NCBI RefSeq assembly: GCF_001544075.1
Contig: NZ_BCNT01000016.1
Location: 32,096-96,095, forward strand
Source: Comamonas terrae
GTDB taxonomy: Bacteria > Pseudomonadota > Gammaproteobacteria > Burkholderiales > Burkholderiaceae_C
Direction: 5' to 3'
DNA: 64,000 nt
Made by a program: the position numbers and the translations under genes. Below the pieces are notes generated by a model. That model saw only the letters and a program-made list of their open reading frames with translations, was not told the DNA's origin and ran no database searches. Below are positions 9,124 through 17,792 of this stretch, in pieces; position 1 is the first letter of the stretch; every line of letters begins with the position of its first letter.

Positions 9124-9483
9124 ATGGCCGATTCCAAATCGACTTCCTCCGCAGGCATTCCTGTAGGCGTTGACTTGGCGCTCTGGGAGCGCGCGACGCC
9201 GGCACAGCAGGAAGTGCTGCGGCGCATTGCGGTGCAGCGTGAACGGCTGAGGGCGCGGGCCGCCGCGCATGCGCAGGCCCGTGCACTGGCAAGCACGCAG
9301 GAAACGCGGGTACGCCCGGATGCCCCGCTGGTGGAGCGTATTGTCAGCTTCACGCGGCTGCATCCCATCGCCGTTGCTGCCGCAGGCGCTGCGGCGGTGG
9401 TGGTCGGGCCGCGCAAGCTCTTTCGGCTCGGCAGCGTCTTGCTGCCCTGGATTCTCAAGCTGCAGCAGAAGAGCCGCTCCTGA
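9124..9483 (+). CDS. YqjK-like small protein
   Basis: 119-residue protein two bases downstream of the YqjE-like gene. It has a basic, helical middle (residues 30-70) and a hydrophobic segment near residues 78-110. Position after a DUF883 and a YqjE gene matches yqjK in E. coli, but the sequence similarity I can judge by eye is slight. No catalytic motif is visible. It ends 14 bases before a bidirectional terminator. Confidence 0.65.
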   Translation: MADSKSTSSAGIPVGVDLALWERATPAQQEVLRRIAVQRERLRARAAAHAQARALASTQETRVRPDAPLVERIVSFTRLHPIAVAAAGAAAVVVGPRKLFRLGSVLLPWILKLQQKSRS

Positions 9484-9496
9484 GGCGCGGCATTCC

Positions 9497-9529
9497 AAAA
9501 AACAGCCTGTTTCCACAGGCTGTTTTTTT
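9497..9529. terminator. Bidirectional terminator between yqjK-like gene and pyrD
   Basis: AACAGCCTGT (9501-9510), a TTCC loop and its exact complement (9515-9524) are flanked by an A run on the left and TTTTTTT on the right. It serves the two convergent transcription units. Confidence 0.92.
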
Positions 9530-9562
9530 ATGGCGAGCCGAGGCGGAAGACGGCTTTGGCCA

Positions 9563-10609
9563 TCAACGCATCTGGGCGATGGCACGCGCGGCTTCGGGCA
9601 CCAGATCGGGGCCGCGATAGATCAGGCCGCTGTAGATCTGTACCACATCGGCGCCTGCGCGGATCTTGCTGACCGCATCGGCGCCGCTGAGGATGCCGCC
9701 CACGCCGATGATGGGAAAGTGGCTGCCCAGGGCCGAGCGCAGCTGGCGTATCACCTGGTTGCTGGCCTCGAGCACGGGCGCGCCTGACAGGCCGCCGGTT
9801 TCCTGGGCATGCGGCAGGCCCTGCACGGCCTGGCGGCTGATGGTGGTGTTGGTGGCGATCACGCCATCCATGCCGTGGCGCTGCAGGGTGGCGGCGATCA
9901 CGCCAATCTGCTCCTCCACCAGATCGGGAGCGATTTTCACGAATACGGGAACGCGCTTCGCATGCTGCGCGGCCAGTTGCTCGCGGCGCCCGGCGATGGC
10001 GCCCAGCAGGCTGTCCAGCGCCTCGTCGCTTTGCAGGGCGCGCAGGTTCTTGGTGTTGGGGGAGCTGATGTTGACCGTCACATAGTCGGCATGCGGGTAC
10101 ACGCCGTCGAGCGCCTTGAGGTAGTCGCCGGTGGCTTCCTCGATGGGCGTGGTGGCGTTCTTGCCGATATTGAGGCCCAGCAGCATGGGCTTGCCGCTGG
10201 CACGGACCCGGGAGCGGCGCACATTGGCCAGAAAGGCATCCAGGCCCTCGTTGTTGAAGCCCAGGCGGTTGATCAGCGCCTTTTTCTCGGGGATGCGGAA
10301 CATGCGCGGCTTGGGGTTGCCGGGCTGGGGGCGCGGCGTGACGGTGCCGACCTCCACGAAGCCGAAGCCCATGGCAGCCAGCGCATCGATGCAGCGTGCG
10401 TTCTTGTCCAGGCCTGCGGCCATGCCCACGCGGTTCGGGAATCGGAGGCCGGCCAGCTCGATGGGATCGTCGACCATGGGGCGCGACCAGGCGCATTGCA
10501 GCGGCGTGTTCTGGCCCCTGGCCATGAGATTCATGGTGAAGTCGTGGGCGGCTTCGGGATCCATGCCGAACAGGATAGGGCGTGTCAGGGAGTAAGGAAT
10601 AAAGGACAT
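9563..10609 (-). CDS. pyrD: Dihydroorotate dehydrogenase (quinone), class 2
   Basis: Membrane-associated FMN enzyme that oxidises dihydroorotate to orotate with ubiquinone, the fourth step of pyrimidine synthesis. The 348-residue product has the N-terminal class 2 extension ([20 protein letters not shown]), the [10 protein letters not shown] segment, [20 protein letters not shown], and FMN-binding residues in [11 protein letters not shown]. The class 2 catalytic Ser lies in that last segment. ATG at 10607-10609 is chosen because it gives the standard N-terminus; the open frame continues upstream but would run into the divergent rpiA gene. Confidence 0.96.
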   Translation of the reverse strand: MSFIPYSLTRPILFGMDPEAAHDFTMNLMARGQNTPLQCAWSRPMVDDPIELAGLRFPNRVGMAAGLDKNARCIDALAAMGFGFVEVGTVTPRPQPGNPKPRMFRIPEKKALINRLGFNNEGLDAFLANVRRSRVRASGKPMLLGLNIGKNATTPIEEATGDYLKALDGVYPHADYVTVNISSPNTKNLRALQSDEALDSLLGAIAGRREQLAAQHAKRVPVFVKIAPDLVEEQIGVIAATLQRHGMDGVIATNTTISRQAVQGLPHAQETGGLSGAPVLEASNQVIRQLRSALGSHFPIIGVGGILSGADAVSKIRAGADVVQIYSGLIYRGPDLVPEAARAIAQMR

Positions 10610-10643
10610 AGGGATAATCGCGGGATTACCTGGATTTTCACTC

Positions 10644-11360
10644 ATGACGACAGCTGCTGCTTCCTCTGCCTCCCAATATTCCCAAGACGAACTCAAAACC
10701 CTGGTGGGCCAGGCGGCCCTGAAATACGTGGCCCCCGGCGAGATCGTGGGCGTGGGCACAGGCTCCACGGTCAACAAGTTCATTGACGCACTGGCCACGG
10801 TCAAGGACAGCATTCCCGGCGCCGTCTCCAGCTCCGTGGCCAGCACCGAGCGCCTGAAGGCCCTGGGCATCAAGGTGCTCGATGCCAACGAGGTGCAGCG
10901 CCTGGCGGTCTATATCGACGGCGCCGACGAGATCGACGGCAAGGGCTACATGGTCAAGGGCGGCGGCGCGGCCCTGACGCGCGAGAAGATCGTGGCCGCG
11001 CTGGCGGACCGTTTTGTCTGCATCGCCGACGAATCCAAGCGCGTGGACGTGCTGGGCGCCTTCCCGCTGCCCGTGGAAGTGATCCCCATGGCCGCGGGGC
11101 AGATTGCCCGCCGTTTCGAGGCCCTGGGCGGGCAATCGGGGATCCACGCGCAGATCCGCATGAAGGACGGCGCACCGCTGGTGACCGACAACGGCCAGCA
11201 CATTCTCGACGTGCGCGGCCTGAAGATTGCCGATCCCCTGGCGTTCGAGTCGGAGGTCAACCAGTGGCCCGGTGTGGTCACCGTCGGCGTCTTTGCCCAC
11301 CAGAAGGCTGCCGTGTGCCTGCTGGGCACGGCCCGGGGCGTCCAGACGCTGGAATACTGA
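10644..11360 (+). CDS. rpiA: Ribose-5-phosphate isomerase A
   Basis: Interconverts ribose 5-phosphate and ribulose 5-phosphate in the non-oxidative pentose phosphate pathway. The 238-residue protein shows [15 protein letters not shown] (phosphate binding), [18 protein letters not shown] with the catalytic acids, and [14 protein letters not shown] containing the active Lys and Glu. It is divergent from pyrD with only 34 bases between the starts, so the two promoters must overlap. Confidence 0.97.
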   Translation: MTTAAASSASQYSQDELKTLVGQAALKYVAPGEIVGVGTGSTVNKFIDALATVKDSIPGAVSSSVASTERLKALGIKVLDANEVQRLAVYIDGADEIDGKGYMVKGGGAALTREKIVAALADRFVCIADESKRVDVLGAFPLPVEVIPMAAGQIARRFEALGGQSGIHAQIRMKDGAPLVTDNGQHILDVRGLKIADPLAFESEVNQWPGVVTVGVFAHQKAAVCLLGTARGVQTLEY

Positions 11361-11373
11361 ATACCGAGGCGGC

Positions 11374-11395
11374 GCCCGGTGTCAATCCGCCGGGC
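11374..11395. terminator. Weak hairpin between convergent genes
   Basis: GCCCGG (11374-11379) and CCGGGC (11390-11395) can pair around a ten-base loop between rpiA and the Bug receptor gene, but no T tract follows on either strand, so function as a terminator is doubtful. Confidence 0.3.
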
Positions 11396-11406
11396 CATGA
11401 ACCCCG

Positions 11407-12417
11407 TCAGATGGGCTGCAGCCCCACTTTCTTCATCATGGCCTCGGTCAGCTGCATTTCCTGGCGGATGTTCTGGACGAAGGAAGCCGAATCCCTCACA
11501 TCGACGAGGCCGCCGTTTTCCTGCAACGCGGCAATCACCGCAGGTTGCCTGAGCGCTTCGGAAAACGCCTTGTAGATCGCGTTCACCACGGCGTCGGGCG
11601 TGCCTGCCGGCACCGACAGGCCGCCCCAGGAAGTCAGCTCCACGCCCGGTACGCCAAGCTCGGTCAGCGTCGGCACCTGGGGTGCGACGGGATTGCGCCT
11701 GGGGCCGGCAATGGCCAGGGCGCGCAGCTTGCCGGCCTTGATCATGGGATGGGCCGCCGCAAAGATGGGCATGCCAAAGACGACCTGGTGGCCCAGGATG
11801 GCGTTGACCAGTTCGGAGGCTCCCTTGTAGGGCACATGCATGGCCTTTGTTCTGGTGGCGCTCAGGAACTGCTCCATGCCCAGGTGCGAGGGCGTGCCTA
11901 TGCCGCCCGAGGCATAGTCGACCTGGCCGGGATTGGCCTTGAGCCTGGCCAGCAGGTCGTCCAGCGTGCGGATGTCGGAATCCGCATGGACCACCAGACC
12001 GACGTCCGAACTGCTCAGGCGCATGATGTGGCGGAAATCCTTGAGCGCGTCGTAGCCCGGATTCTTGTAGATGTGCATGTTGGCGGCCAGCGGCGTGCCG
12101 GTGTAGAGCAGGGTGTATCCGTCGGCGGGGGACTTGGCGGCCACGCGGGTGCCGATATTGCCTGCGGCGCCGGCACGGTTCTCGATGACGATGGGCTGTC
12201 CGAGGAGGGGGCCTACGGCCTCGGCCAGAATGCGCGCGGCGATATCCGGTCCCGTGGCAGCCAGATAGGGCACCAGCCATTTGACGGGCCGGCTGGGATA
12301 GGGCGCCTGGGCCAGGGCCGGTCTTGCAGCGAGCGCGCCGGCCATGGGAAGAAAGGACGGAAGCAGCGCCGCGCCCATGGCGCGGGCCAGAAGCTGTCGG
12401 CGTGAGAGGGTGTTCAT
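11407..12417 (-). CDS. Bug-family tripartite tricarboxylate transporter receptor
   Basis: Periplasmic substrate-binding protein of 336 residues. The N-terminus MNTLSRRQLLARAMG is a Tat-like signal ending at ALAQAPYPSRP, and the mature protein opens with the Bug motif YPSRPVKWLVPY. PGYDALKDFRHI and YASGGIGTPSHLGME are further family signatures. Relatives bind carboxylates such as succinyl, phthalate or amino acid derivatives, often without adjacent membrane subunits, as here. It is last in an operon with an acyl-CoA dehydrogenase and an acyl-CoA synthetase, which suggests that the bound ligand is an acid that is then activated to a CoA thioester. Confidence 0.9.
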   Translation of the reverse strand: MNTLSRRQLLARAMGAALLPSFLPMAGALAARPALAQAPYPSRPVKWLVPYLAATGPDIAARILAEAVGPLLGQPIVIENRAGAAGNIGTRVAAKSPADGYTLLYTGTPLAANMHIYKNPGYDALKDFRHIMRLSSSDVGLVVHADSDIRTLDDLLARLKANPGQVDYASGGIGTPSHLGMEQFLSATRTKAMHVPYKGASELVNAILGHQVVFGMPIFAAAHPMIKAGKLRALAIAGPRRNPVAPQVPTLTELGVPGVELTSWGGLSVPAGTPDAVVNAIYKAFSEALRQPAVIAALQENGGLVDVRDSASFVQNIRQEMQLTEAMMKKVGLQPI

Positions 12418-12466
12418 TCTTGTCTCCTTTTGTCTATGCCGCTGCGGTCTTGGCGCGGCCTATGCG

Positions 12467-13705
12467 TCAGCCAATCTGGCTGCCGGGCGCCGCGAGCAGT
12501 TCCTTGGCAATGGTGTTGCGCTGGATCTCGCTGGTGCCCGTCAGCACGCGGTACATGCGCAGCATGCGGAACAGGAATTCCACGCGCCGGCCCTGGACGA
12601 TGCCTTCGCCGCCATGGATCTGCACCGCTCGGTCGGCAATCGCAAAGGCTTTTTCGGAGCAGAACAGCTTGCTCATCGATGCCTGGGCGCGCGCGTCGAT
12701 GCCCGCATCGATGGCGCGCGCGGTCTGGATCATCAGGGCCCGCGCGGCCGTCCACTCCGTGGCCATGTCGGCCAGCATGTGCTGTATGGACTGGAACTGG
12801 GCAATGCTGCGGCCGAACTGCTGGCGTGCCAGCGCATAGTCACGCGCGTCGCGCAGGGCGCATTGGGCCAGGCCCAGCATGGCAGGGCAGTGCAGCAGGC
12901 GGTTGACCGTGATGCGGCCCAGCGCCAGGGCCAGGCCGCGGCCCGGCTCGCCGATCATGTGAGCGGCTGGTACACGCACCTTGTCCAGCAGGATGTCGCC
13001 CGTGTGGGACTGGCCGGCCATGGTCTTGTAGCCGCTGACGACTTCGACGCCCTCGGCCGTGAGGTCCACGAAGAAGGCGCTGATCTCGCGCTGCTCCGAG
13101 CCCTGGGGCGCGGTGGACGCCATGAGAACGGCAAAGTCTGCAAACGGCGAGCCCGAGATGAAGCGCTTTCTGCCGCTGAGCACATAGCTGTCGCCGTCCA
13201 GCTCGGCACGGGTTTCCAGCGCACCGGCATCGGAGCCGGCGCCAGCTTCGGTCAGCGCAAAGCAGATGGATTTTTCGGCGCGTGCCACGGGCAGGATGAA
13301 TTTTTCCATCTGCTCGGGCGTGGCCTTGCGCACCAGGGCACCGACGCGCGGCGGGCCGCTGAGCTCGCCCAGCACATGGGGGGCAAACGGCGAGCCGCTG
13401 GCGTAGATGGCTTCCTTGATCAGCACCTGGTCGAGCACGGTCAGCCCTTCGCCGCCCATGGCCTGGGGCAGGGTCATGCCGTAAAAGCCCAGCGCGTGGG
13501 AGCGCTTCCAGACCTTGCGCAGCAGCTCCTTGCCGGGGCTGTGCTCGTGGTCTATGCCATGTTCGCGGGCCAGCTCTGCCAGCTCGCCGTGGAGAAAGTC
13601 ATTGAGCTTGGCGATCAGCTCGGCTGCACGCGGCGAGCCTTCGAAGGGCATCTCGATCAGGTCGCCTGGGCGCTGGGAAGCAGCTTGCATGTCTTTGGCA
13701 TTCAT
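12467..13705 (-). CDS. Acyl-CoA dehydrogenase
   Basis: FAD enzyme of 412 residues that introduces an alpha-beta double bond into an acyl-CoA. The FAD/substrate motif CFALTEAGAGSDAG is near residue 150 and the C-terminal HGGEGIVQGRRVEFLFRM and TGTSEIQRNTIAKELL are family signatures. The position that holds the catalytic Glu in medium/short-chain enzymes (YEGT) reads LTGT, and the alternative position used by isovaleryl-CoA dehydrogenase aligns with Asn in VNRLLHC. The base may therefore be supplied differently. It starts at ATG 13705, one base beyond the stop of the synthetase gene, in the same operon. Confidence 0.88.
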   Translation of the reverse strand: MNAKDMQAASQRPGDLIEMPFEGSPRAAELIAKLNDFLHGELAELAREHGIDHEHSPGKELLRKVWKRSHALGFYGMTLPQAMGGEGLTVLDQVLIKEAIYASGSPFAPHVLGELSGPPRVGALVRKATPEQMEKFILPVARAEKSICFALTEAGAGSDAGALETRAELDGDSYVLSGRKRFISGSPFADFAVLMASTAPQGSEQREISAFFVDLTAEGVEVVSGYKTMAGQSHTGDILLDKVRVPAAHMIGEPGRGLALALGRITVNRLLHCPAMLGLAQCALRDARDYALARQQFGRSIAQFQSIQHMLADMATEWTAARALMIQTARAIDAGIDARAQASMSKLFCSEKAFAIADRAVQIHGGEGIVQGRRVEFLFRMLRMYRVLTGTSEIQRNTIAKELLAAPGSQIG

Positions 13706-13706
13706 T

Positions 13707-15287
13707 TCAGTTCACCTTGCGGCTGAGGTTGCTCCAGTACGGGGCCTGCACGGCTTTGCGCATGACCTTGCCGTTGGGATTCTTGGGCAGCTGCTGCACG
13801 AATTCGATATGGCGCGGGCGCTTGAATCCGCCCAGGCGTTCGGCGCAGAAGCGGTCTATGGCCGCGCTGTCGGGCTGCTGGCCGGGCTTGAGCACGATGT
13901 GCGCGGCCACGGCCTCCCCCCATTTGTCGTCGGGAATGGCGAACACGCAGGCATCGGCCACATGGGCATGCTCGTAGAGCACGGCCTCGACTTCGGACGG
14001 ATAGACATTGAAGCCGCCGCTGATGACCATGTCCTTCTTGCGGTCCACGATGTAAACAAAGCCCTCGTCGTCCACGCGCGCCAGGTCGCCCGTGTGGTAG
14101 CGGCCGTTTTTCAGCACCTCGGCCGTCAGCTCGGGTGCGCGCCAGTAGCCGGCAAACACGTCGGCGCCGCTGACCACGATCTCGCCCACCTCGCCCCGGG
14201 CCACCGGGTGGCCGTCATCGTCCACGACTTCGACCCGGGACTCCAGGAACGGCCGGCCGCAGGATGCCAGCAGCTCGGGCCTGGCCGCACGCGCATACAG
14301 ATGGTCCTGCACGGTGAGTGCGCAGACGCCCGATGTGGTTTCACCGGCGCCGTAGCCTTGCGAGAGCACGGGGCCGAAAACGTCCATGGCCTGCATGATG
14401 CGAGCGGGCGCCATGGGAGCGGCGCCATAGCCCAGGCGCAGCAGGTCGGGCAGGGGCCGGTACCGGCCCTGGGTCTCGGCCAGCAGCATGTTGATCATGG
14501 TCGGAACCATGAAGGTGTGGGTGACGCGGCGCTGCTGCATCTCCGCCATGAAGCGCGCAGGCTCGAAGCCCGAGAACAGATGGATGGTGGCGCCCGTGCA
14601 CAGGGCCGGCATCATCTGCATGCCAGAGGCATGGGTCACGGGACCGACCAGGCCCAGGATGTGGCCGGCATGCATGCCTTCGCCGCGCATCAGGAACTTG
14701 CGCAGCTGGGCCAGCCGGTTGCCGAAGGTCTGCATGGCGGCCTTGAGCACGCCCGAGGAGCCCGAGGTGTAGTGCAGCACGGCCACTTCGTGCTCGTGCA
14801 CGGCCACGGGCTCGAACCGGTCGCTGGCGGCCGCCAGAGCGGCTTCGTAGTTGTCGCCGGCCGGGCCGTCGAGCAGCAGCAACTGGACGGCGGGGTTCTG
14901 CAGATGGGGCCGGAAGGCTTCGGCCCGCTCGGCGGTGGTCACGATCAGTGCCGCATCGCTGTTGGCGGCAATCTCGCCGACCTCGCGCGGCGACAGGCGG
15001 GCATTGAACGGTGCCTTGATCAGGCCGGCCTTGTAGCAGGCCAGCTCCAGCTCCACGATTTCCACGCAGTTGGCCAGATAGATGCCGACGCGGTCGCCGC
15101 GTGCCAGCCCCTTGGCCTGCAGCGCATTGGCCAGCTGGTTGGAGCGCTTTTCGAGCTGGCCGTAGGTCACGCTTTTGGCGGCGCTGGTCACGGCAGGATG
15201 CGATGCATAGAGCTGGCAGCTGCGGGCGACCAGTTCGCCGACATTGGGAATCGGTGCGCCGGGCTGGGGCAGGTCCTTGGAAATCAT
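13707..15287 (-). CDS. AMP-dependent acyl-CoA synthetase/ligase
   Basis: 526-residue adenylate-forming enzyme that activates a carboxylic acid to its CoA thioester. Motifs in order: P-loop-like YTSGSSGVLKAAMQ (near residue 172), the LGYGAAPMAP and GYGAGETTSG core, YHTGDLARVDDEGFVYIVDR, the hinge KDMVISGGFNVYPSEVE and the C-terminal catalytic Lys in PKNPNGKVMRKAV. It is the first gene of a leftward operon with the dehydrogenase and Bug receptor. A LysR-type box lies 143-161 bases upstream of its start. The substrate class (aromatic, branched or short-chain) cannot be fixed from sequence. Confidence 0.9.
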   Translation of the reverse strand: MISKDLPQPGAPIPNVGELVARSCQLYASHPAVTSAAKSVTYGQLEKRSNQLANALQAKGLARGDRVGIYLANCVEIVELELACYKAGLIKAPFNARLSPREVGEIAANSDAALIVTTAERAEAFRPHLQNPAVQLLLLDGPAGDNYEAALAAASDRFEPVAVHEHEVAVLHYTSGSSGVLKAAMQTFGNRLAQLRKFLMRGEGMHAGHILGLVGPVTHASGMQMMPALCTGATIHLFSGFEPARFMAEMQQRRVTHTFMVPTMINMLLAETQGRYRPLPDLLRLGYGAAPMAPARIMQAMDVFGPVLSQGYGAGETTSGVCALTVQDHLYARAARPELLASCGRPFLESRVEVVDDDGHPVARGEVGEIVVSGADVFAGYWRAPELTAEVLKNGRYHTGDLARVDDEGFVYIVDRKKDMVISGGFNVYPSEVEAVLYEHAHVADACVFAIPDDKWGEAVAAHIVLKPGQQPDSAAIDRFCAERLGGFKRPRHIEFVQQLPKNPNGKVMRKAVQAPYWSNLSRKVN

Positions 15288-15429
15288 GACAGTCCTTGTC
15301 TCTGTGGAGCCGCCGGTGTTGGCATGCTCCGGTCTGGTGTTGGGAAAGGCTCAGGTGGGCCGTCGCGGCCATGGATGCACTGTCCCAAAATCTGCGGTGA
15401 TCAAGGAAATACTGTTTGCTGATTCAGCT

Positions 15430-15448
15430 CCATCAAATAATTTGATGG
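15430..15448. promoter_or_regulatory. LysR-type binding box
   Basis: CCATCAAAT-A-ATTTGATGG is a perfect inverted repeat with 9-bp arms. It contains the T-N11-A pattern (15433-15445) expected of LysR-type regulators and lies between the synthetase operon and the lysR gene, so it is the likely site for that regulator. Confidence 0.65.
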
Positions 15449-15552
15449 CTGTTGAAATCCAATGCCTGCGGAGGTTTGACGATGGCGGAACTTGCCGGAG
15501 CCGGTCCGGCCTAGGGTTTGTCAGTAGGCACCGGACCCCAGACGCCTGCCGT

Positions 15553-16572
15553 TCAAGGCCGGGCTTCGTGGAGCCACCGGGCCTGCCAGATGCCGCTGTC
15601 GATCAGGCTGCGCGCATGCTGCACCACGGCATGGCGCACGACCTGCACGGCGGCATCGCCGGCTTTGCCCGGATGCTGGGCCAGGTGGTAGTGGCGCTGC
15701 AGCGACGGATTGACGACCTGGGCCACGATCCACTGCGGGTCGGTGGCAGCACGCGGGGCCTGGGGTCGCCAGGGCAGGGCCTCGGCCAGCGAGCAGGCCG
15801 GCGTGAAGGTGAAGCCGGCGCCGCAATGGTAGAGCGAGCGGATCACGCGGGCCGAATCATGCTCGTGCACGATGTTCAGGCGTGCCTGGCGCTGCGCGGC
15901 GGCATTTTCCACGGCCTGGCGGATCGCGAAGCGGCGCGACTGCAGCACCAGTGGCTGCGCCGCGGCATCGGCAAAGTCTATGCAGGGATAGGAAGACGCC
16001 GCGGCAGTGCCGGCAGCGGTCTGTGATGGCTGCAGCACCGGCGCAACGGACCCGTTGGCATCGCGGCCGCAAAAGAAGATGGCTTCGCTGGCCAGGGGGG
16101 TGAGCTGCAGCTCCTGCAGGCTCGGCGTGTCCACGAGAATGCCCAGATCCGCGCGGCGGTCCAGCATGGCCTTTTGCACCATGAGGCTCAGATCGTCGAG
16201 CACGAACACGTGGATGCGCGGGTGCGTCTCGCGCAGGCCGGCAATCACCGGCCCCATGAGCAGGCTGGTGAGCAGGAACGGCATGGCGATGGTGACCGAG
16301 CCCTCGGGCCCCTGGGGCAGGCGCTGCAGGCGCTCGCACATGGCATCGGCATCCGACAGCAGGCGGCGCGCATCCTCGTACAGCTGGTTGCCGGCGGGCG
16401 TGGGCGTGACGCCCGCATGGCTGCGCTCCAGCAACTGGGTGCCCAGTTCGGCTTCCAGCTTCTTGATCTGTGCCGTGAGCGCGGGCTGGGCCACATACAG
16501 CGAATGCGCGGCACGCGAGAGGGAACCGGCTTCCAGCACGGTGATGAAGTAGCGCAGGGCACGTAAATCCAT
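15553..16572 (-). CDS. LysR-family transcriptional regulator
   Basis: 339-residue regulator. The N-terminal winged HTH (residues 1-60) is canonical: LRALRYFITVLEAGSLSRAA, then QPALTAQIKKLEAELGTQLL. The effector-binding domain starts near residue 90. It is upstream of, and on the same strand as, the acyl-CoA synthetase operon, and a perfect T-N11-A palindrome lies between them. I infer that it activates this operon in response to the acid substrate or its CoA ester. It is divergent from the ferritin-like gene. The C-terminus is somewhat longer than the usual 300 residues. Confidence 0.92.
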   Translation of the reverse strand: MDLRALRYFITVLEAGSLSRAAHSLYVAQPALTAQIKKLEAELGTQLLERSHAGVTPTPAGNQLYEDARRLLSDADAMCERLQRLPQGPEGSVTIAMPFLLTSLLMGPVIAGLRETHPRIHVFVLDDLSLMVQKAMLDRRADLGILVDTPSLQELQLTPLASEAIFFCGRDANGSVAPVLQPSQTAAGTAAASSYPCIDFADAAAQPLVLQSRRFAIRQAVENAAAQRQARLNIVHEHDSARVIRSLYHCGAGFTFTPACSLAEALPWRPQAPRAATDPQWIVAQVVNPSLQRHYHLAQHPGKAGDAAVQVVRHAVVQHARSLIDSGIWQARWLHEARP

Positions 16573-16748
16573 GGAAGGGCAGCGAAAAATTGTGTTTCAG
16601 GACTTGTCGGAGCCTAGCAGTGTCGGCATAGGCTGACACGGAATGGCCGCGCATTGTCATCAAGATGGCATGTCGCCATTGCTTGCAACGCCGCAGCCTG
16701 CCGCCTGGAAGCACCGGGCACTGCAGGTACCGGCTCATTCTTGATTCG

Positions 16749-17630
16749 ATGCCATCCATCCAACGCCATTCCCTCCATGCACAGGCCTCGCCAGTTGCGG
16801 GCGAAACCCACCGCGCGGCGGGTTCCGCGCACTGGCGCGTCGAGGATCTCGATTTCTCGCGCATCGACCGCCAGGCCATAGAGCACAGCGAGGACATGTT
16901 CTTCCTGCTGATGAGCGCCTCGTTCATCGAAACAGGCTCGGATACCTATGCGACCAATCTGGCCGAGCACTATGCGGCCTATCCCGAAATCAGCGCCTGG
17001 CTCAAGGACCACTGGGAGGCCGAGGAGCTGCAGCACGGACGGGCGCTGCGCGCCTATGTCGAAGCCGTATGGCCGCGCTTTCCGTGGCAGCAGGCCTATG
17101 ACAGCTTCTTCGGCGAATACTCCAAGCTCTGCACGGTGGAGGAGCTCTACCCCGACCAGCGCCTGGAAATGGTGGCGCGCTGCGTGGTGGAAACTGGCAC
17201 CACCGCCTACTACCACACGCTGCGTGAGCTCAGCGACGAGCCGGTGCTGACCGAACTGCTGGGCCATATCCGCAACGACGAGGTCAGCCACTACAAGCAC
17301 TTCCTCAAATACTTCAAGGAGCTGCAGCAGGAGGCGCCCGTGGGACGCGCGCGCATCGCCGGCGCGCTGTACGGCCGGCTCAAGGAGCTGCGCGAAAGCG
17401 ATTCCGACGTGGCGCTGCGCCATGTGTGGGCGCACAAGGGCGATTATTTCGCGGACAGCGCCACGCGGTTCGAGGACATGGCCCAGCGCATCTACGAGCT
17501 GGTCAGCCGCCGCCTGCCCGCGGATCTGGCCGTGCGCATGCTGCTCAAGCCCATGTTGCTGCCGCCGCGCGTGGAGGGCCTGGTGCGCACGCCGATTTCC
17601 AGGCTGGCTACCCGCGTGATGTCGTATTGA
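16749..17630 (+). CDS. Ferritin-like diiron domain protein
   Basis: 293-residue helical protein with diiron-type ligand sets: EAEELQHG, ETGTTAYYH and NDEVSHYKHF supply two E-x2-H-like pairs plus bridging Glu. This spacing resembles the ferritin-like/rubrerythrin superfamily (acyl-ACP desaturase and related oxidases). The reaction is unknown. ATG 16749 (MPSIQRH) is preferred; the frame is open further left but that part has unnatural composition. It is divergent from the lysR gene and stands alone. No membrane helix is obvious apart from a Pro/Leu-rich C-terminal region. Confidence 0.72.
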   Translation: MPSIQRHSLHAQASPVAGETHRAAGSAHWRVEDLDFSRIDRQAIEHSEDMFFLLMSASFIETGSDTYATNLAEHYAAYPEISAWLKDHWEAEELQHGRALRAYVEAVWPRFPWQQAYDSFFGEYSKLCTVEELYPDQRLEMVARCVVETGTTAYYHTLRELSDEPVLTELLGHIRNDEVSHYKHFLKYFKELQQEAPVGRARIAGALYGRLKELRESDSDVALRHVWAHKGDYFADSATRFEDMAQRIYELVSRRLPADLAVRMLLKPMLLPPRVEGLVRTPISRLATRVMSY

Positions 17631-17638
17631 GGGATCGG

Positions 17639-17662
17639 CCCGCGCAGCGATCGCTGCGCGGG
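17639..17662. repeat. 24-base perfect palindrome
   Basis: CCCGCGCAGCGA followed directly by its reverse complement, nine bases after the stop of the ferritin-like gene. It could form a 10-bp stem and act as a terminator, but no T tract follows; a protein binding site is the alternative. Confidence 0.5.
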
Positions 17663-17792
17663 ATGCTATCGGTCCGGGAGCTGCTGGCGCAGGATGGCTG
17701 CGAAATCCAAGGATAAAGCCATCGAAAATCTAGGTGAGTCAAGCGCCAGCCGCTACGTTATGGAGAGCGGCGCAGCCTGCATGCCAGGAGGG

